This document shows positions 34,404 to 42,854 of a stretch of 64,000 bases of DNA, in pieces. The stretch lies in the NCBI RefSeq assembly GCF_001854245.1, contig NZ_CP015381.1, positions 1,833,001 through 1,897,000 of the forward strand. The letters are read 5' to 3'. The position numbers and the translations under genes were made by a program. This stretch comes from Desulfococcus multivorans. Its GTDB lineage: Bacteria > Desulfobacterota > Desulfobacteria > Desulfobacterales > Desulfococcaceae. Numbering within the stretch: the stretch's first letter is position 1; every line of letters begins with the position of its first letter. The notes under the pieces were generated by a model that saw only the letters and a program-made list of their open reading frames with translations, ran no database searches and was not told the origin of the DNA.

Positions 34404-34955
34404 ATGGGTGCCATGCAGAAAGTCAAGATCGTAGCCGGCGTTGCCGCTGTCGTGGTGATTGCCCTGTTTCTTCATTACAATTTGCCCCGAACCGCGGTCG
34501 TTCAGATCACGGGAACGGATGTGAAACGGGCGGACAGCGCCGGCACCGGAGGCGTGACCCCTCAAACCGGCGATCCCGGGAAAGGACCCCTTGTCCGGAC
34601 CCATGACGTTCGCTTTATCAACGCCTTGTCCAGAGACGGCAAGATCATGGTGTTCCGGAATGAGGATACGGGCTGGGGGTGGCCGCCGTATTTCAAATTT
34701 GACAGCGCGGATCTTACGGCCCAGGCCCAGTCCTTCGCAACCGACCCCGCGAAACCCTTTGTCCGGATCACCTACTATGGCTGGCGTGTCCGGATTTTTT
34801 CCATGTTTCCCAATGCCGTGAGCCTGAAGACGGTGGAAAAAGATTATACACATTATCCTGTATTCAATATTGTTTTTATTATCGCGCTCCTCATTTCAGG
34901 GGCTCTGGCCTATCGCAAGCTCAGACTCTTTTTCAACCGGAATCGTATCCCCTGA
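34404..34955 (+). CDS. DUF1523-family membrane protein
   Basis: 183 residues: an N-terminal membrane helix (about 6-26), an extracytoplasmic region, and a C-terminal helix (about 150-170). The middle has KIMVFRNEDTGWGWPPYFKF and VRITYYGWRVRIFSMFPNAV, hallmarks of DUF1523, whose function is unknown. The start ATG 34404 follows AAAGGAG at 34391-34397. The ends of the protein face the cytoplasm if the two-helix model is right. No operon partner with known function. Confidence 0.82.
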   Translation: MGAMQKVKIVAGVAAVVVIALFLHYNLPRTAVVQITGTDVKRADSAGTGGVTPQTGDPGKGPLVRTHDVRFINALSRDGKIMVFRNEDTGWGWPPYFKFDSADLTAQAQSFATDPAKPFVRITYYGWRVRIFSMFPNAVSLKTVEKDYTHYPVFNIVFIIALLISGALAYRKLRLFFNRNRIP

Positions 34956-35057
34956 TCAATGTGAAATGTCGCTTTCGGGTCTGCGATCCGCACTCAGACG
35001 GCAGATAGAGCGACCCGGAGCGCATCACATTATACAAAAATTCATTGGGAGAACCCC

Positions 35058-35297
35058 ATGTCCGAATCCAACAGCCACAAGGTTCTGGCGCTTCTCGCCA
35101 GGGAGTGGGACTTGAAAGGCCCCCCCGGCATCCTGGATATCAGCGACATCGTGGCGGCCCTGCCCCTGTCGCCGGGCGATACGCTCGCCGCCCTCAAGGC
35201 GCTGTTCCAGGAGGGTCTGGTCGACATCAACGAAACGAAGACCGTCGCTTTCCTGACACCGGAAGGCTACGAGGCCGCGACAAACGGCGACGGATGA
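35058..35297 (+). CDS. small winged-helix protein
   Basis: 79 residues with a compact helical pattern: KVLALLAREWDLKGPPGILD (helix 1 and turn), ISDIVAALPLSPGDTLAALK (helices 2-3, recognition-like), then LFQEGLVDINETKTVAFLTP (wing). The pattern fits a small MarR/ArsR-like winged helix but no family is certain. ATG 35058 has TGGGAGAACCCC upstream. It lies 95 bp before the bacterioferritin-like gene; regulatory linkage is possible but not shown. Confidence 0.65.
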   Translation: MSESNSHKVLALLAREWDLKGPPGILDISDIVAALPLSPGDTLAALKALFQEGLVDINETKTVAFLTPEGYEAATNGDG

Positions 35298-35392
35298 ATC
35301 CCTTTTTTCATCGATTTTTTGCATTTTGGCGTATATTGATTTAAATATGGAGAAAACATCAAACCTCAACATTCCCACAAAGGAGATCGATA

Positions 35393-35941
35393 ATGGCGAA
35401 AGCGATCAAAAACACGAAAGAAGATCGAAGAAACAAGGTCATCGAAGTGTTGAACAAGGCGCGGGGCATGGAGCTTCTGGCCATCCATCAGTATATGAAC
35501 CAGCACTATAATCTGGATGACATGGATTACGGCGACATGGCCGCCAAAATCAAGCTGATCGCCATCGACGAGATGCGGCACGCTGAAAATTTCGCGGAGC
35601 GCATCAAGGAACTGGGGGGTGAACCGGTCACGACCTACGAGGGCACGGTGGAGAAAGGTCAACCGGTCCAAACGGTTTTCCCCTTTGACGCCGAACTGGA
35701 GGACGACACCATCGATGTCTACAATCAGTTTCTCCTGGTATGCCGGGAAAACGGGGACAGCATCAGTGTAAAACTTTTTGAAACCATCATTGACGAAGAG
35801 CAGACCCACTACAATTATTTTGACAGCGTCAATGAACATATTCAGAAATTGGGGGATATATACCTCGCCCAAATCGCCGGGACACCTTCCTCCACCGGGC
35901 TGACCCCCAAAGGCTTTGCCGTAGCGGGCAGTGGTGAATAG
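35393..35941 (+). CDS. bacterioferritin-like ferritin
   Basis: 182 residues with a four-helix bundle (residues ~15-155). Ferroxidase ligands fit: [15 protein letters not shown] (Glu near 27), [14 protein letters not shown] (Glu-x-x-His near 60-63), an Asp/Glu set near 105, and [14 protein letters not shown] (Glu-x-x-His near 138). The spacing is that of bacterioferritin/DPS-like ferritins; a haem-binding Met is not certain. It stores or detoxifies iron in the cytoplasm. The last ~25 residues are a non-conserved extension. ATG 35393 has AAAGGAG upstream. Confidence 0.85.
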   Translation: MAKAIKNTKEDRRNKVIEVLNKARGMELLAIHQYMNQHYNLDDMDYGDMAAKIKLIAIDEMRHAENFAERIKELGGEPVTTYEGTVEKGQPVQTVFPFDAELEDDTIDVYNQFLLVCRENGDSISVKLFETIIDEEQTHYNYFDSVNEHIQKLGDIYLAQIAGTPSSTGLTPKGFAVAGSGE

Positions 35942-35960
35942 TCCTCACGAGGGAGAGCCG

Positions 35961-36452
35961 ATGAATTTGGATGAACAGCGTCTCCCGGAAGAGCGCGGGC
36001 CGATGGTGTGCCGCGGTGCCCGCGGCGCCGTCACCGTCACTGAAAACACCGACGAGGCCATTCTTGCGGCGGCCCGGGAGATGCTGTTTCTCATCATCCG
36101 CGCCAACGACATGAAACCGGAGGATGTCGCCAGCGCCTATTTCACAACCACGACGGATTTGAACGCCACTTATCCGGCGTTGGCCGCCCGGCAGTTGGGA
36201 TGGTATGATGTAGCGCTGTTGTGCGGTCACGAGATGACGGTGCCGAACAGCCTCCCCCGGTGCATTCGTGTTCTGATCCATTGGAACACCCGCACTCAGG
36301 CGAAGGATATTGTACATGTTTATCTCAGGGGGGCTCGACAGCTGCGACCCGACCGGAAAAGCCTGCCTGAAATTCCCCGGGAGGAGATCGAAGAGGTTCT
36401 TAAAAACGTGGATTTAGCTCAACTGAAGTTTGATCCTCAAGGCGGCCGGTAG
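35961..36452 (+). CDS. aroH: chorismate mutase AroH
   Basis: 163 residues. [20 protein letters not shown] starts the core, with active-site Arg in RGARGA (the Bacillus AroH Arg7). Later residues include Glu in [20 protein letters not shown] (near 70), [16 protein letters not shown] (near 88) and [11 protein letters not shown] (Arg near 113), all typical of the AroH trimeric class. It converts chorismate to prephenate for Phe/Tyr synthesis. The start ATG 35961 has GAGGGAGAG upstream. An extra ~13 residues precede the core. The next gene's frame overlaps its end by about 20 bp. Confidence 0.92.
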   Translation: MNLDEQRLPEERGPMVCRGARGAVTVTENTDEAILAAAREMLFLIIRANDMKPEDVASAYFTTTTDLNATYPALAARQLGWYDVALLCGHEMTVPNSLPRCIRVLIHWNTRTQAKDIVHVYLRGARQLRPDRKSLPEIPREEIEEVLKNVDLAQLKFDPQGGR

Positions 36453-36549
36453 CGGAAACGCTTCGGTCGAAACACCGGATGGGCGCCGTCCACCGACAGA
36501 CACCGTTCATAACCTGTCGGAAGAGATTCGGCCCCGAGGCCTGTTTTCC

Positions 36550-37353
36550 ATGAAGCCACTCATTCAATTGCGATCGCCATACCGGACGAACCCCGTCAGG
36601 ATTTCACCCTTTTCGAGAGCCTTTCCGGACCTGTCCTTTTACGCCCGGTTTCTTTTCATCGTGTACCGGGCGAGCGTCAAGGCGGAGCGCGGTCTTTACG
36701 ACGGAAGCGACTGGACCCGGAGCAGTTTTGACACCCTGAGAGCCCTGGAGCGTGTCGGCGTAGCGTTCGAAATCACCGGCGTCGAACACCTGAAAGCGCT
36801 TCGTGTGCCTTGTGTGATTATCGGCAATCATATGAGCGTCATGGAGACTACCGTGCTCCCCGGCATTGTTCAGCCCGTCAAGCCGGTGACGTTTGTTGTC
36901 AAAAAGAGTCTGCTGGCCTATCCATTCTTCAGATACGTTCTGAAATCCCGGGATCCCATTGCCGTGACGCGAACCCATCCCCGCCGGGACTTCAAGACCG
37001 TACTCGAGGAAGGAATGATTCGCCTCAGACAAGGGATTTCCATCATCGTTTTTCCCCAGACCACGCGTACCCGGCGCTTTGAGCCGTCTCAATTCAATTC
37101 CATCGGTATCAAGCTGGCGCAACGGGCCGAGGTTCCCGTCGTTCCCCTGGCGCTGATGACGGATGCCTGGGAGAACGGCCGTTGCTTCAAGGATTTTGGA
37201 AGGATCGATCCTTTGAAAAAAGTCCGATTTGCGTTCGGTGAACCCTTGTGGGTGCAAGGCAGAGGCGCGGACGAACACCGGGCCGTTATTCGGTTTATCG
37301 AAGAGAAGCTTGAAACATGGCGAGAAGCACGCCTTAAACCAACGTCATCATAA
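36550..37353 (+). CDS. 1-acyl-sn-glycerol-3-phosphate acyltransferase-like protein
   Basis: 267 residues. The PlsC fold motifs are present: IIGNHMSVMETTVLP near residue 93 (NH-x4-E in place of NHQ-x2-D), RTHPRRDFKTVLEEG near 140, FPQTTRTRRFEPSQFNSIGI near 172 (substrate-binding FPEGTR variant) and VPVVPLALM. It is probably membrane-associated and acylates a glycerol phosphate or related acceptor. ATG 36550 lies about 100 bp after aroH. The NH-x4-E variant is known in several subfamilies, so activity is likely but the acceptor is open. Confidence 0.82.
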   Translation: MKPLIQLRSPYRTNPVRISPFSRAFPDLSFYARFLFIVYRASVKAERGLYDGSDWTRSSFDTLRALERVGVAFEITGVEHLKALRVPCVIIGNHMSVMETTVLPGIVQPVKPVTFVVKKSLLAYPFFRYVLKSRDPIAVTRTHPRRDFKTVLEEGMIRLRQGISIIVFPQTTRTRRFEPSQFNSIGIKLAQRAEVPVVPLALMTDAWENGRCFKDFGRIDPLKKVRFAFGEPLWVQGRGADEHRAVIRFIEEKLETWREARLKPTSS

Positions 37354-37382
37354 CATCAACCCGATAAAAGGAGAAAACTGTC

Positions 37383-37643
37383 ATGGGCATCATTTCGTGG
37401 ATTGTGCTGGGACTCATTGTCGGCGTCATTGCAAAGCTCGTTATGCCGGGAAAAGACCCGGGAGGCATCTTCGTCACCATTCTGATCGGCATTGCCGGCG
37501 CGTTCGTGGGGGGATTTATCAGTTCATTGCTTGGATTCGGAAGCTTTTCGGGATTTAATTTCAAGGGGTTGCTCGTCTCCGTCGGCGGTGCTGTTTTGCT
37601 TCTTGCAGCATATCGCATGTTAAAAAACAGAAAAACTTCCTGA
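37383..37643 (+). CDS. GlsB/YeaQ/YmgE-family membrane protein
   Basis: 86 residues with three membrane helices (1-20, 28-50, 58-78). Glycine-rich LGLIVGVIAKLVMPGKDPGG and VTILIGIAGAFVGGFISSLL are family hallmarks (transglycosylase-associated/stress-response proteins). The start is preceded by AAAAGGAG, 12 nt upstream. It is an inner-membrane protein of unclear function, often stress induced. It ends just before a pair of hairpins that could terminate the plus-strand unit. Confidence 0.9.
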   Translation: MGIISWIVLGLIVGVIAKLVMPGKDPGGIFVTILIGIAGAFVGGFISSLLGFGSFSGFNFKGLLVSVGGAVLLLAAYRMLKNRKTS

Positions 37644-37692
37644 ACCGCCATGGCGGTTCTGTCGGCGGTCAATGCCTAACTGACCGCCGACA
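37642..37692. terminator. two adjacent hairpins between convergent genes
   Basis: A perfect 18-bp palindrome GAACCGCCATGGCGGTTC (37642-37659) is followed at once by a 12-bp inverted repeat, TGTCGGCGGTCA (37660-37671) and its complement (37681-37692). Located between the GlsB-like gene and the convergent FMN-protein gene; no T-tract, so termination strength is uncertain. Confidence 0.55.
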
Positions 37693-37722
37693 CCTCCTGT
37701 GGATGATATTGCGCCTTTCGCT

Positions 37723-38109
37723 CTATGCGTCCTCCCCCGCTCCGATGAGGGGAAGCGCTTTGTGAACCTGGAAAAACACCAGGAACCTGGACATACCGGC
37801 GTCTTTTTCGGGTGACGAACTCTTTCGGCGCAAGGCGTGGAGCAATTCGGATTCCTCCTCCTCATGCGTCTTCGTCAGGTACAGTCGCTTTCCTTTGTAA
37901 CCGGCCCCGTCTTCGCGGAACAGAAATACGGCGTTGGGATTGGACTGAAGATTGCTGTGGGTCAGACGGTCCCACATGATGAAAGCCACCGTACCCTCTT
38001 CCAGTACATGAGGCCTGGAATAGACGGCTGCATTCACCCGACCTTCGCCGTCAGCGGTGGAAAGTACGCCGAACCCTTTTTTTTCTTCAAAATACGATTT
38101 TAATGTCAT
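37723..38109 (-). CDS. pyridoxamine 5'-phosphate oxidase-like FMN protein
   Basis: 128 residues of the split-barrel FMN-binding fold: KGFGVLSTADGEGRVNAAVY near residue 11, AFIMWDRLTHSNLQSNPNAV near 42 and KGKRLYLTKTHEE near 72. This matches PNPOx-like/general-stress flavoproteins of this size. It would bind FMN (or F420/haem in some groups) and reduce an unknown substrate. GAAAGGA lies 6 nt before ATG 38109. It lies 26 bp downstream of the FKBP-methyltransferase gene on the same strand, so they may be an operon. Confidence 0.82.
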   Translation of the reverse strand: MTLKSYFEEKKGFGVLSTADGEGRVNAAVYSRPHVLEEGTVAFIMWDRLTHSNLQSNPNAVFLFREDGAGYKGKRLYLTKTHEEEESELLHALRRKSSSPEKDAGMSRFLVFFQVHKALPLIGAGEDA

Positions 38110-38134
38110 TTTAGATCCTTTCTTTCAGTTCCCG

Positions 38135-39328
38135 TCAGCTCAGTTTTCGTCCCCACACCGCATACACCGGATCGGAATAGCGCATCTGTGGATAATACTT
38201 GTCATCCCACGGTCTCGGCAGGCCGCGAACGGAGTAGGTTTCGAGACCCCCGAACCGACCCGACCGCTCGAAATACTCCAGAACCAACCCCATCCGTTCA
38301 AACTCGTGAAGGTGCTTCCAGATCCGGATGGCTTTTGGCGGAAACCAGCGGTTGGAGAATGTTACCACGGCAATGCCTCGAGGCTTGAGCACCCGCGCCA
38401 TTTCATCGAACACCGATTGCGGTTGGGTCAGATATTCCACCGAAACCGTGCACAGTATAACATCGAAAGTTTCCGATGGATAGGGAAGTTCGGGATCGAT
38501 GTTCAAATCGTGGATCACGCGGTCCGTGAGAGCGGTGTTCTGCTCCAACTCCGCGATGTTCATGCCCAGCCCCGAGACCCGCCCCGCTTTAAAGTCGTTG
38601 GGAAGATGCGATGTCCAGCTGCTCATGAGGTCGAGAACGTGCGCACCGTCATCGAGGAATCTTGCGTAGAGCGCTTTGATGACCTCGATGGCGGCGGCAT
38701 CGAGGTGATGAACGAAACGGGGCTTGCTGTAAAAACGGCCGTCCGGTGCCTCGTCATCCCGCAGGAAGGGAGCGTCCGCGAAAAAGTCGGTGGGATGCCC
38801 ACACCATCGGGCCTGCATACCCGGTCCCTCGCTCACGGTTTCCAGCCAATCCATGACGGTTCCGCCCCGCTCGATTTTTTTCTCGTCGACCTTCATCACT
38901 TCGGCGACAAGATGTGCCGATCTTTTCGATAGGGGGTGATTGAACTCCACCTGGATATGTCCGTTTTCGACGTGAATGCATCTAAACGGTGAAATATTCT
39001 GTGGGAAGACCCCGGTGACGTCTTTGAGAAGGCCCTTGGGATAGAAGCGGCCGATTCTCGGCGCGCCCAGAAGCGTGTCGCCAAACCGCGATCGCTTCAG
39101 GGTGAAGCTCTCGCTCGGTCGATAGGCGGGCAGATGGGCCGTTACGTCCATCTCCACCGAATCGCCGGCGCCGCTTCCCATCAATCCGTCATGGATGTCA
39201 TGCGGGAGGATGTCACGCCACAGGTTGAGCTGGGGGGCACGATACACTTCCGTGTGCCGCGCTTCCGGAGTTTCCCATGAGAGGGTAAATCTGACGTCTG
39301 CAACAGCGTCTTTCGTTATCAGGTTCAT
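38135..39328 (-). CDS. FKBP-like/methyltransferase fusion protein
   Basis: 397 residues in two parts. The first ~155 resemble a SlyD-like FKBP prolyl isomerase: the barrel strands DVRFTLSWETPE and SFTLKR, then VEFNHPLSKRSAHLVAEVMKV, which equals the 'NHPLAGK' segment of SlyD. The second part (about 180-397) is a class I SAM methyltransferase with AHVLDLMSSWTSHLP (motif I, variant), SGLGMNIAELEQN (motif II), ETFDVILCTVSVEYLTQP (motif IV) and VLKPRGIAVVTFSNR. The fusion suggests the isomerase-like part binds or presents a protein substrate. The start has AAAGG upstream. Methyl acceptor unknown. Confidence 0.78.
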   Translation of the reverse strand: MNLITKDAVADVRFTLSWETPEARHTEVYRAPQLNLWRDILPHDIHDGLMGSGAGDSVEMDVTAHLPAYRPSESFTLKRSRFGDTLLGAPRIGRFYPKGLLKDVTGVFPQNISPFRCIHVENGHIQVEFNHPLSKRSAHLVAEVMKVDEKKIERGGTVMDWLETVSEGPGMQARWCGHPTDFFADAPFLRDDEAPDGRFYSKPRFVHHLDAAAIEVIKALYARFLDDGAHVLDLMSSWTSHLPNDFKAGRVSGLGMNIAELEQNTALTDRVIHDLNIDPELPYPSETFDVILCTVSVEYLTQPQSVFDEMARVLKPRGIAVVTFSNRWFPPKAIRIWKHLHEFERMGLVLEYFERSGRFGGLETYSVRGLPRPWDDKYYPQMRYSDPVYAVWGRKLS

Positions 39329-39508
39329 GTCATCGCCTTTCAGTTCATTGTGTTGGCCGAAGCCATCGGATCGGTTCGAATCCTTGGGTACAATTTAATG
39401 CAGGCCGTAGCAGACTCAATAAGAGAGGTTTAAGAAGTGAATGAGGGGCAAATCCCATCATTTGAAGGCGAAGAGGCGACGGGGAGGGACGATATCGAGG
39501 ACAGGCCG

Positions 39509-40384
39509 TCAGGACAGGGAAAGGAGATAGGTCCTCAGGTTGGTCTTTCGATTCTCGATTCCGAACTTGATCCGGAGATTGCGCCGGTGGAAGTGAACCG
39601 TCGTCTCGGCGATGCTCAGGATTTCCGCGATTTCCTTGCTGCTCTTTCCGTCTTTCACCAACGAGGCCACCTGAATTTCCTGGGGCGTGAGGAAAATATC
39701 GGCTGCTGACATGCGTTGCAGAAAAGGCGAAATGATGTCTTTCAAATGGGTATCGACAATCTCCACGAAGGTCCGTTCTCTGGCTTTCAAGCCGGCTTTT
39801 TTCAGCTTTTCGATATAGGGAAAGACGAGTTTCTTCATGTTGCCCAGAATCTTCTGTTCCAGCTCGACCTTGTCGGCTTCCCGTTGTTTGAGGAGGACCT
39901 TGAGAGCGATGTTGCTCTCCTCCAGGCTCTGTTTTTGTTCTTTGAGGGCCGCCTCGCTTTCTTTCAACGCTTCTTCCGCGAGCTTCAGATCGGTAATGTC
40001 TTCGTGGCTGATGACGACGCGAACCGGGCCGTCATAGAGTATCCGAACGGCGCGCATGTAGAACCAATGCTCCCCGTTGGGGGAATGGCAGGGGTAATCG
40101 TAGAGGAATTCCCTGGCCTCGCCGGAGATGACGAGGCGGATGCCGTCGGCTGCCTTCCGGGCATCCTCCGCGTCGTCACCCGATGCGTTTTCGCAGACGT
40201 CGAGGTAGTTGGTTCCGATGGCGTCCGCGTTTCCCTCCAGCCCGTTTTTGCGGGCGTAACCCTGCCACGCCTGGTTTGTTTCGAGAATAATACCCTTCTG
40301 GTCGATGATGGCGATATGGGCCGAGAGGGAATCCAGCACCGTCTGGGCAAGCACATCTGAAAACGTCATAGGTTCGGATATCAT
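39509..40384 (-). CDS. PAS-LuxR transcription regulator
   Basis: 291 residues: a PAS domain (about 15-130, with LDSLSAHIAIIDQKGIILET), a long coiled-coil region (about 135-175), and a C-terminal LuxR/GerE HTH (about 225-290). The HTH includes LTPQEIQVASLVKDGKSSKE and IAEILSIAETTVHFHRRNLR. No receiver or kinase is present. It is a one-component regulator sensing a small ligand or redox state. It has the layout seen in many Desulfobacterota PAS-LuxR proteins. ATG 40384 follows AGAGG. A degenerate repeat lies just upstream. Confidence 0.85.
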   Translation of the reverse strand: MISEPMTFSDVLAQTVLDSLSAHIAIIDQKGIILETNQAWQGYARKNGLEGNADAIGTNYLDVCENASGDDAEDARKAADGIRLVISGEAREFLYDYPCHSPNGEHWFYMRAVRILYDGPVRVVISHEDITDLKLAEEALKESEAALKEQKQSLEESNIALKVLLKQREADKVELEQKILGNMKKLVFPYIEKLKKAGLKARERTFVEIVDTHLKDIISPFLQRMSAADIFLTPQEIQVASLVKDGKSSKEIAEILSIAETTVHFHRRNLRIKFGIENRKTNLRTYLLSLS

Positions 40385-40422
40385 GGGGCCTCTTTACCTC
40401 AGGTGGTTTCAGGGACGCGACG

Positions 40423-40473
40423 GCCGACTTCGACATGACGCCGGCAACGGTCTTTCACAGTCGAATGTCGAAT
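40423..40473. repeat. dispersed palindromic repeat, degenerate copy 5
   Basis: A weak match: GGCCGACTTCGACATGACGC on the left and TTCACAGTCGAATGTCGAAT on the right, with a core like CCGGCAACGG. The arms agree only partly with the other copies. Confidence 0.4.
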
Positions 40474-40738
40474 CTAAAAAAGGATAGACGATTTTGGTCG
40501 ATGAATCAAGTTTTTGCGAAGATTGCTGATCCCGGGTGATGAAGATGCCGGATATTCTATTCGGAATGTAATAAAAAATACCAAAAAGAACGCTGCAAAA
40601 TCAAATATGGATAAAACCGATATGTCTTGAAAGCGCTTCAATCCATCCGTTAATTTGCTGTTGAAAAAAACGTCGGGAGACGTTAAGGATAAAATTCAGA
40701 TAATTTCGTCCGGTGCTTTTTGTACCTTCCTCAGAAAA

Positions 40739-40755
40739 TTCAGCTGAAATGTCAA
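40739..40755 (-). promoter_or_regulatory. candidate RpiR-type operator with TTGACA
   Basis: TTCAGCTGAA (40739-40748, perfect palindrome) lies next to TGTCAA (40750-40755), which is TTGACA on the minus strand. The same pairing, ATTTCATATGAAAT next to TGTCAA, occurs at 49726-49751 in front of the MttB gene. The shared form TTCANNTGAAAT near TTGACA suggests one regulator, most simply the RpiR protein encoded 105 bp downstream. Confidence 0.4.
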
Positions 40756-40859
40756 CCTGAGCATTCTCCGGATACAAAAAATGCTTTGAGGTCAGGGGGA
40801 AAAACTGTTTTCAGCGACATTCAAATGACAAAATACAATCGCATTTTGAAAGGAATACC

Positions 40860-41741
40860 ATGGTCAAACTCCAGGAGCATCCTCTTCTGAAGAAAATCAT
40901 TGAGAACCGTTCATCCCTCACGCCAAAGGGCCGAATTTTAAGCGATTTCATCCTGTCCAATCCGAGAAAGGTGGTCTTCATGACCACCAAGGAACTGGCC
41001 CAGGCCTGCGAGGTGAGCGAGGCCACGGTGGTCCGGTTCGTGGTCCAGGTGGGGTTTGACGGATACAGCAATTTCCAGCAGGCGCTGCGGGATCTTGTGG
41101 ACACGGAGATGACGCTGGTGGACCGGGTGGATCTGACGGATATGGGGGAACCGGGCGCCGATCGCTTCCGTCACGAGGTTTTCAAGGAGATCGACAATCT
41201 CAAGCAGATGTACCGGAGCCTGGACATCGAAACGATCCGCGCGGCGGCGTCGGCGCTCCATGACAGCGACAATATTTTCGTTGTGGGATCCCGCCTTTCT
41301 TTCACCCTGGCCTATTATTTCGGCTGGCAGCTCACCAAGATTCGAGGGAATATCCAGATCCTGAAGGGGAGTGACTCCACCAGCCTGGACCGACTGACCA
41401 TTGCCTCCCCGGAAAGCCTGGTGATCCTGATTGCGACCTCCCGCTACCCCAATGAGCTGATTCGCATCGCGAAGCATGTCCGTCGGATGGGGCATACCCT
41501 CATCGTCATCTCCGACAGTTCTCTTTGCCCTGTGAACGGGTTTGCCCGCCATGTGCTGGTGGCCCCTTCGAAACATATCCCGATTTTCGGCAGCACCGCC
41601 AGCCTCACCTGCCTGATCAACTATATCGTCCTGGAACTCTCCGGCCGGTACGGCGACGCATTGAAGATGCATCAGGAGAAACTCGAGCGATCCTATCGCG
41701 AGAACGACATCCTGTTCAATCTGGAGGTTTTCGACGGGTAA
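40860..41741 (+). CDS. RpiR/MurR-family transcription regulator
   Basis: 293 residues: an N-terminal HTH_6 domain (about 10-75) with MTTKELAQACEVSEATVVRF as its recognition core, and a C-terminal SIS sugar-phosphate-binding domain (about 125-265) with IFVVGSRLSFTLAYYFGW and VILIATSRYPNELIRIAK. Family members respond to phosphorylated sugars, but some regulate amine catabolism. It converges with the minus-strand MttB/ABC operon, whose end is 143 bp away, so it is its likely regulator. ATG 40860 follows GAAAGGA. An 18-bp hairpin-linked repeat follows the gene. Confidence 0.88.
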   Translation: MVKLQEHPLLKKIIENRSSLTPKGRILSDFILSNPRKVVFMTTKELAQACEVSEATVVRFVVQVGFDGYSNFQQALRDLVDTEMTLVDRVDLTDMGEPGADRFRHEVFKEIDNLKQMYRSLDIETIRAAASALHDSDNIFVVGSRLSFTLAYYFGWQLTKIRGNIQILKGSDSTSLDRLTIASPESLVILIATSRYPNELIRIAKHVRRMGHTLIVISDSSLCPVNGFARHVLVAPSKHIPIFGSTASLTCLINYIVLELSGRYGDALKMHQEKLERSYRENDILFNLEVFDG

Positions 41742-41786
41742 TCTGCCGGAACCGGGCAGGGAAGGGCGGACGGGGAAGGGGCATCC

Positions 41787-41828
41787 GGGGCATGCGATGC
41801 CCCTTATTTGTGCGATGCCCCTTATTTG
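41787..41828 (+). terminator. terminator with 18-bp tandem duplication
   Basis: GGGGCAT (41787-41793), GCG loop, ATGCCCC (41797-41803) and then TTATTT: a short Rho-independent-like stop after the RpiR gene. The unit TGCGATGCCCCTTATTTG occurs twice in tandem (41793-41810 and 41811-41828), probably a slippage duplication. Confidence 0.55.
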
Positions 41829-41884
41829 ATCGAAAGGATCGTCGGGACAAGAAGCCCGGCCGTCTTTCGGACGCTCTTCTGATG

Positions 41885-42799
41885 TCAGGCCGATAGTTTT
41901 TGCCCGTAAAGGATTCTTCCCAGCTCCCGGTGGGTAAAGTAGGGATCGTCGTTCCGAAGGTAGGGGAGCAGAATTCGCTTTCTGCGGACCAGGTCCCTCG
42001 AGATATCCGCGAAGACGGCATCGGGTTCGAAGAGTGCCGCCGACGTGATGACATGGCCGAAGGGGTTGATGATCTCGCTGCCGCCCCAGAACCGGAAAGG
42101 GTTGTCGTCCACCATACTCGTGTCGGTTGCATCCTCCGGTGTTTCGTCCCGCGATCTGAGATCCTCGAAGACTTCGCATCCCACGCGGTTGGCGCAGAGA
42201 TTGTAAACGCCGAACACGCGGGAATAGAATCGGTTGATGATGCTCCAGCTTTCGATGTTCGAGAACTCGTTTCCCATGGATCCCCGGGAAGAGTTGAACA
42301 TGGTGATGAAGATGTCGGCCTTCTGGGTAACCCCGAGATACGGCAGGGAAGGATGCCAGAGGTCGTTGCAGATGAAAGGGGCGATGGTCAGACCTTTATG
42401 ACGAAAGACCCGGACCTGCTTCCCCGACGAGAAGATCTTGCGTTCCTCGAAAACACCGTAATTGGGCAGATTGAGCTTTCGGTAGGCGAAAAGGATTTCG
42501 CCGTCCACGGCCACCAGCGCCGAATTGTAGAAATTCATGGCTTTGGACTCTTCGATGAACCCAATGACGGCCGCCGTCCCCCGGGTTGCTGCGGCCAACC
42601 GTTTGATTTCGGGCGAATCCATGCGAAGCGCCGCTTCATGGTATCTTTCCCGAACAAAATATCCGGTGAGGGAGAGTTCGGGGAAGACCACCAGGTCGAC
42701 GCCTTCGGCCTTGGCAGCCTCGATTTTCTGAAGTGTGTCCTCCATGTTGCTCTTGACATCCAGGAGGACAGGATTGGTCTGATATACGCCCACTTTCAT
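41885..42799 (-). CDS. carbon-nitrogen hydrolase (nitrilase superfamily)
   Basis: 304 residues with the Glu-Lys-Cys catalytic triad: VVFPELSLTGY (Glu near 42), FAYRKLNLPNYGVFEE (Lys near 112) and IAPFICNDLWHPSLPY (Cys near 147). It hydrolyses an amide or nitrile; sequences of this type include amidases and N-carbamoyl hydrolases. The MKVGVYQTNPVLLD start at 42799 is preceded by GAAAGGATG, so the longer upstream frame was rejected. It is the last gene of the MttB/ABC/MmgE operon, 55 bp after MmgE. A role in releasing or using nitrogen from the imported amine is inferred. Confidence 0.85.
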   Translation of the reverse strand: MKVGVYQTNPVLLDVKSNMEDTLQKIEAAKAEGVDLVVFPELSLTGYFVRERYHEAALRMDSPEIKRLAAATRGTAAVIGFIEESKAMNFYNSALVAVDGEILFAYRKLNLPNYGVFEERKIFSSGKQVRVFRHKGLTIAPFICNDLWHPSLPYLGVTQKADIFITMFNSSRGSMGNEFSNIESWSIINRFYSRVFGVYNLCANRVGCEVFEDLRSRDETPEDATDTSMVDDNPFRFWGGSEIINPFGHVITSAALFEPDAVFADISRDLVRRKRILLPYLRNDDPYFTHRELGRILYGQKLSA

Positions 42800-42854
42800 T
42801 AACGACATCCTTTCATGAATACGCGTGAACGATGGTTGCGAGGGTACCTGCCGT

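Larger units (their letters stand above)
40385..40859. other. intergenic region upstream of the RpiR gene
   Basis: About 475 bp with no gene. It contains a degenerate palindromic repeat (40423-40473), a LacI-like palindrome TTGAAAGCGCTTCAA (40627-40641), and a TTCAGCTGAA palindrome beside TGTCAA (40739-40755) that resembles one in the MttB operon promoter. Confidence 0.5.

Noticed and set aside
39361-39385. Possible tRNA T-loop GGTTCGAATCC
   Set aside because: The flanking bases do not form a T-stem or acceptor stem, and no anticodon arm is found upstream.
39437-39709. Plus-strand 90-codon frame opposite the PAS-LuxR gene
   Set aside because: Antisense to the conserved HTH region; shadow frame.
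41793-41828. Short CRISPR-like array
   Set aside because: Only two direct 18-bp units without spacers; it is a tandem duplication in a terminator.
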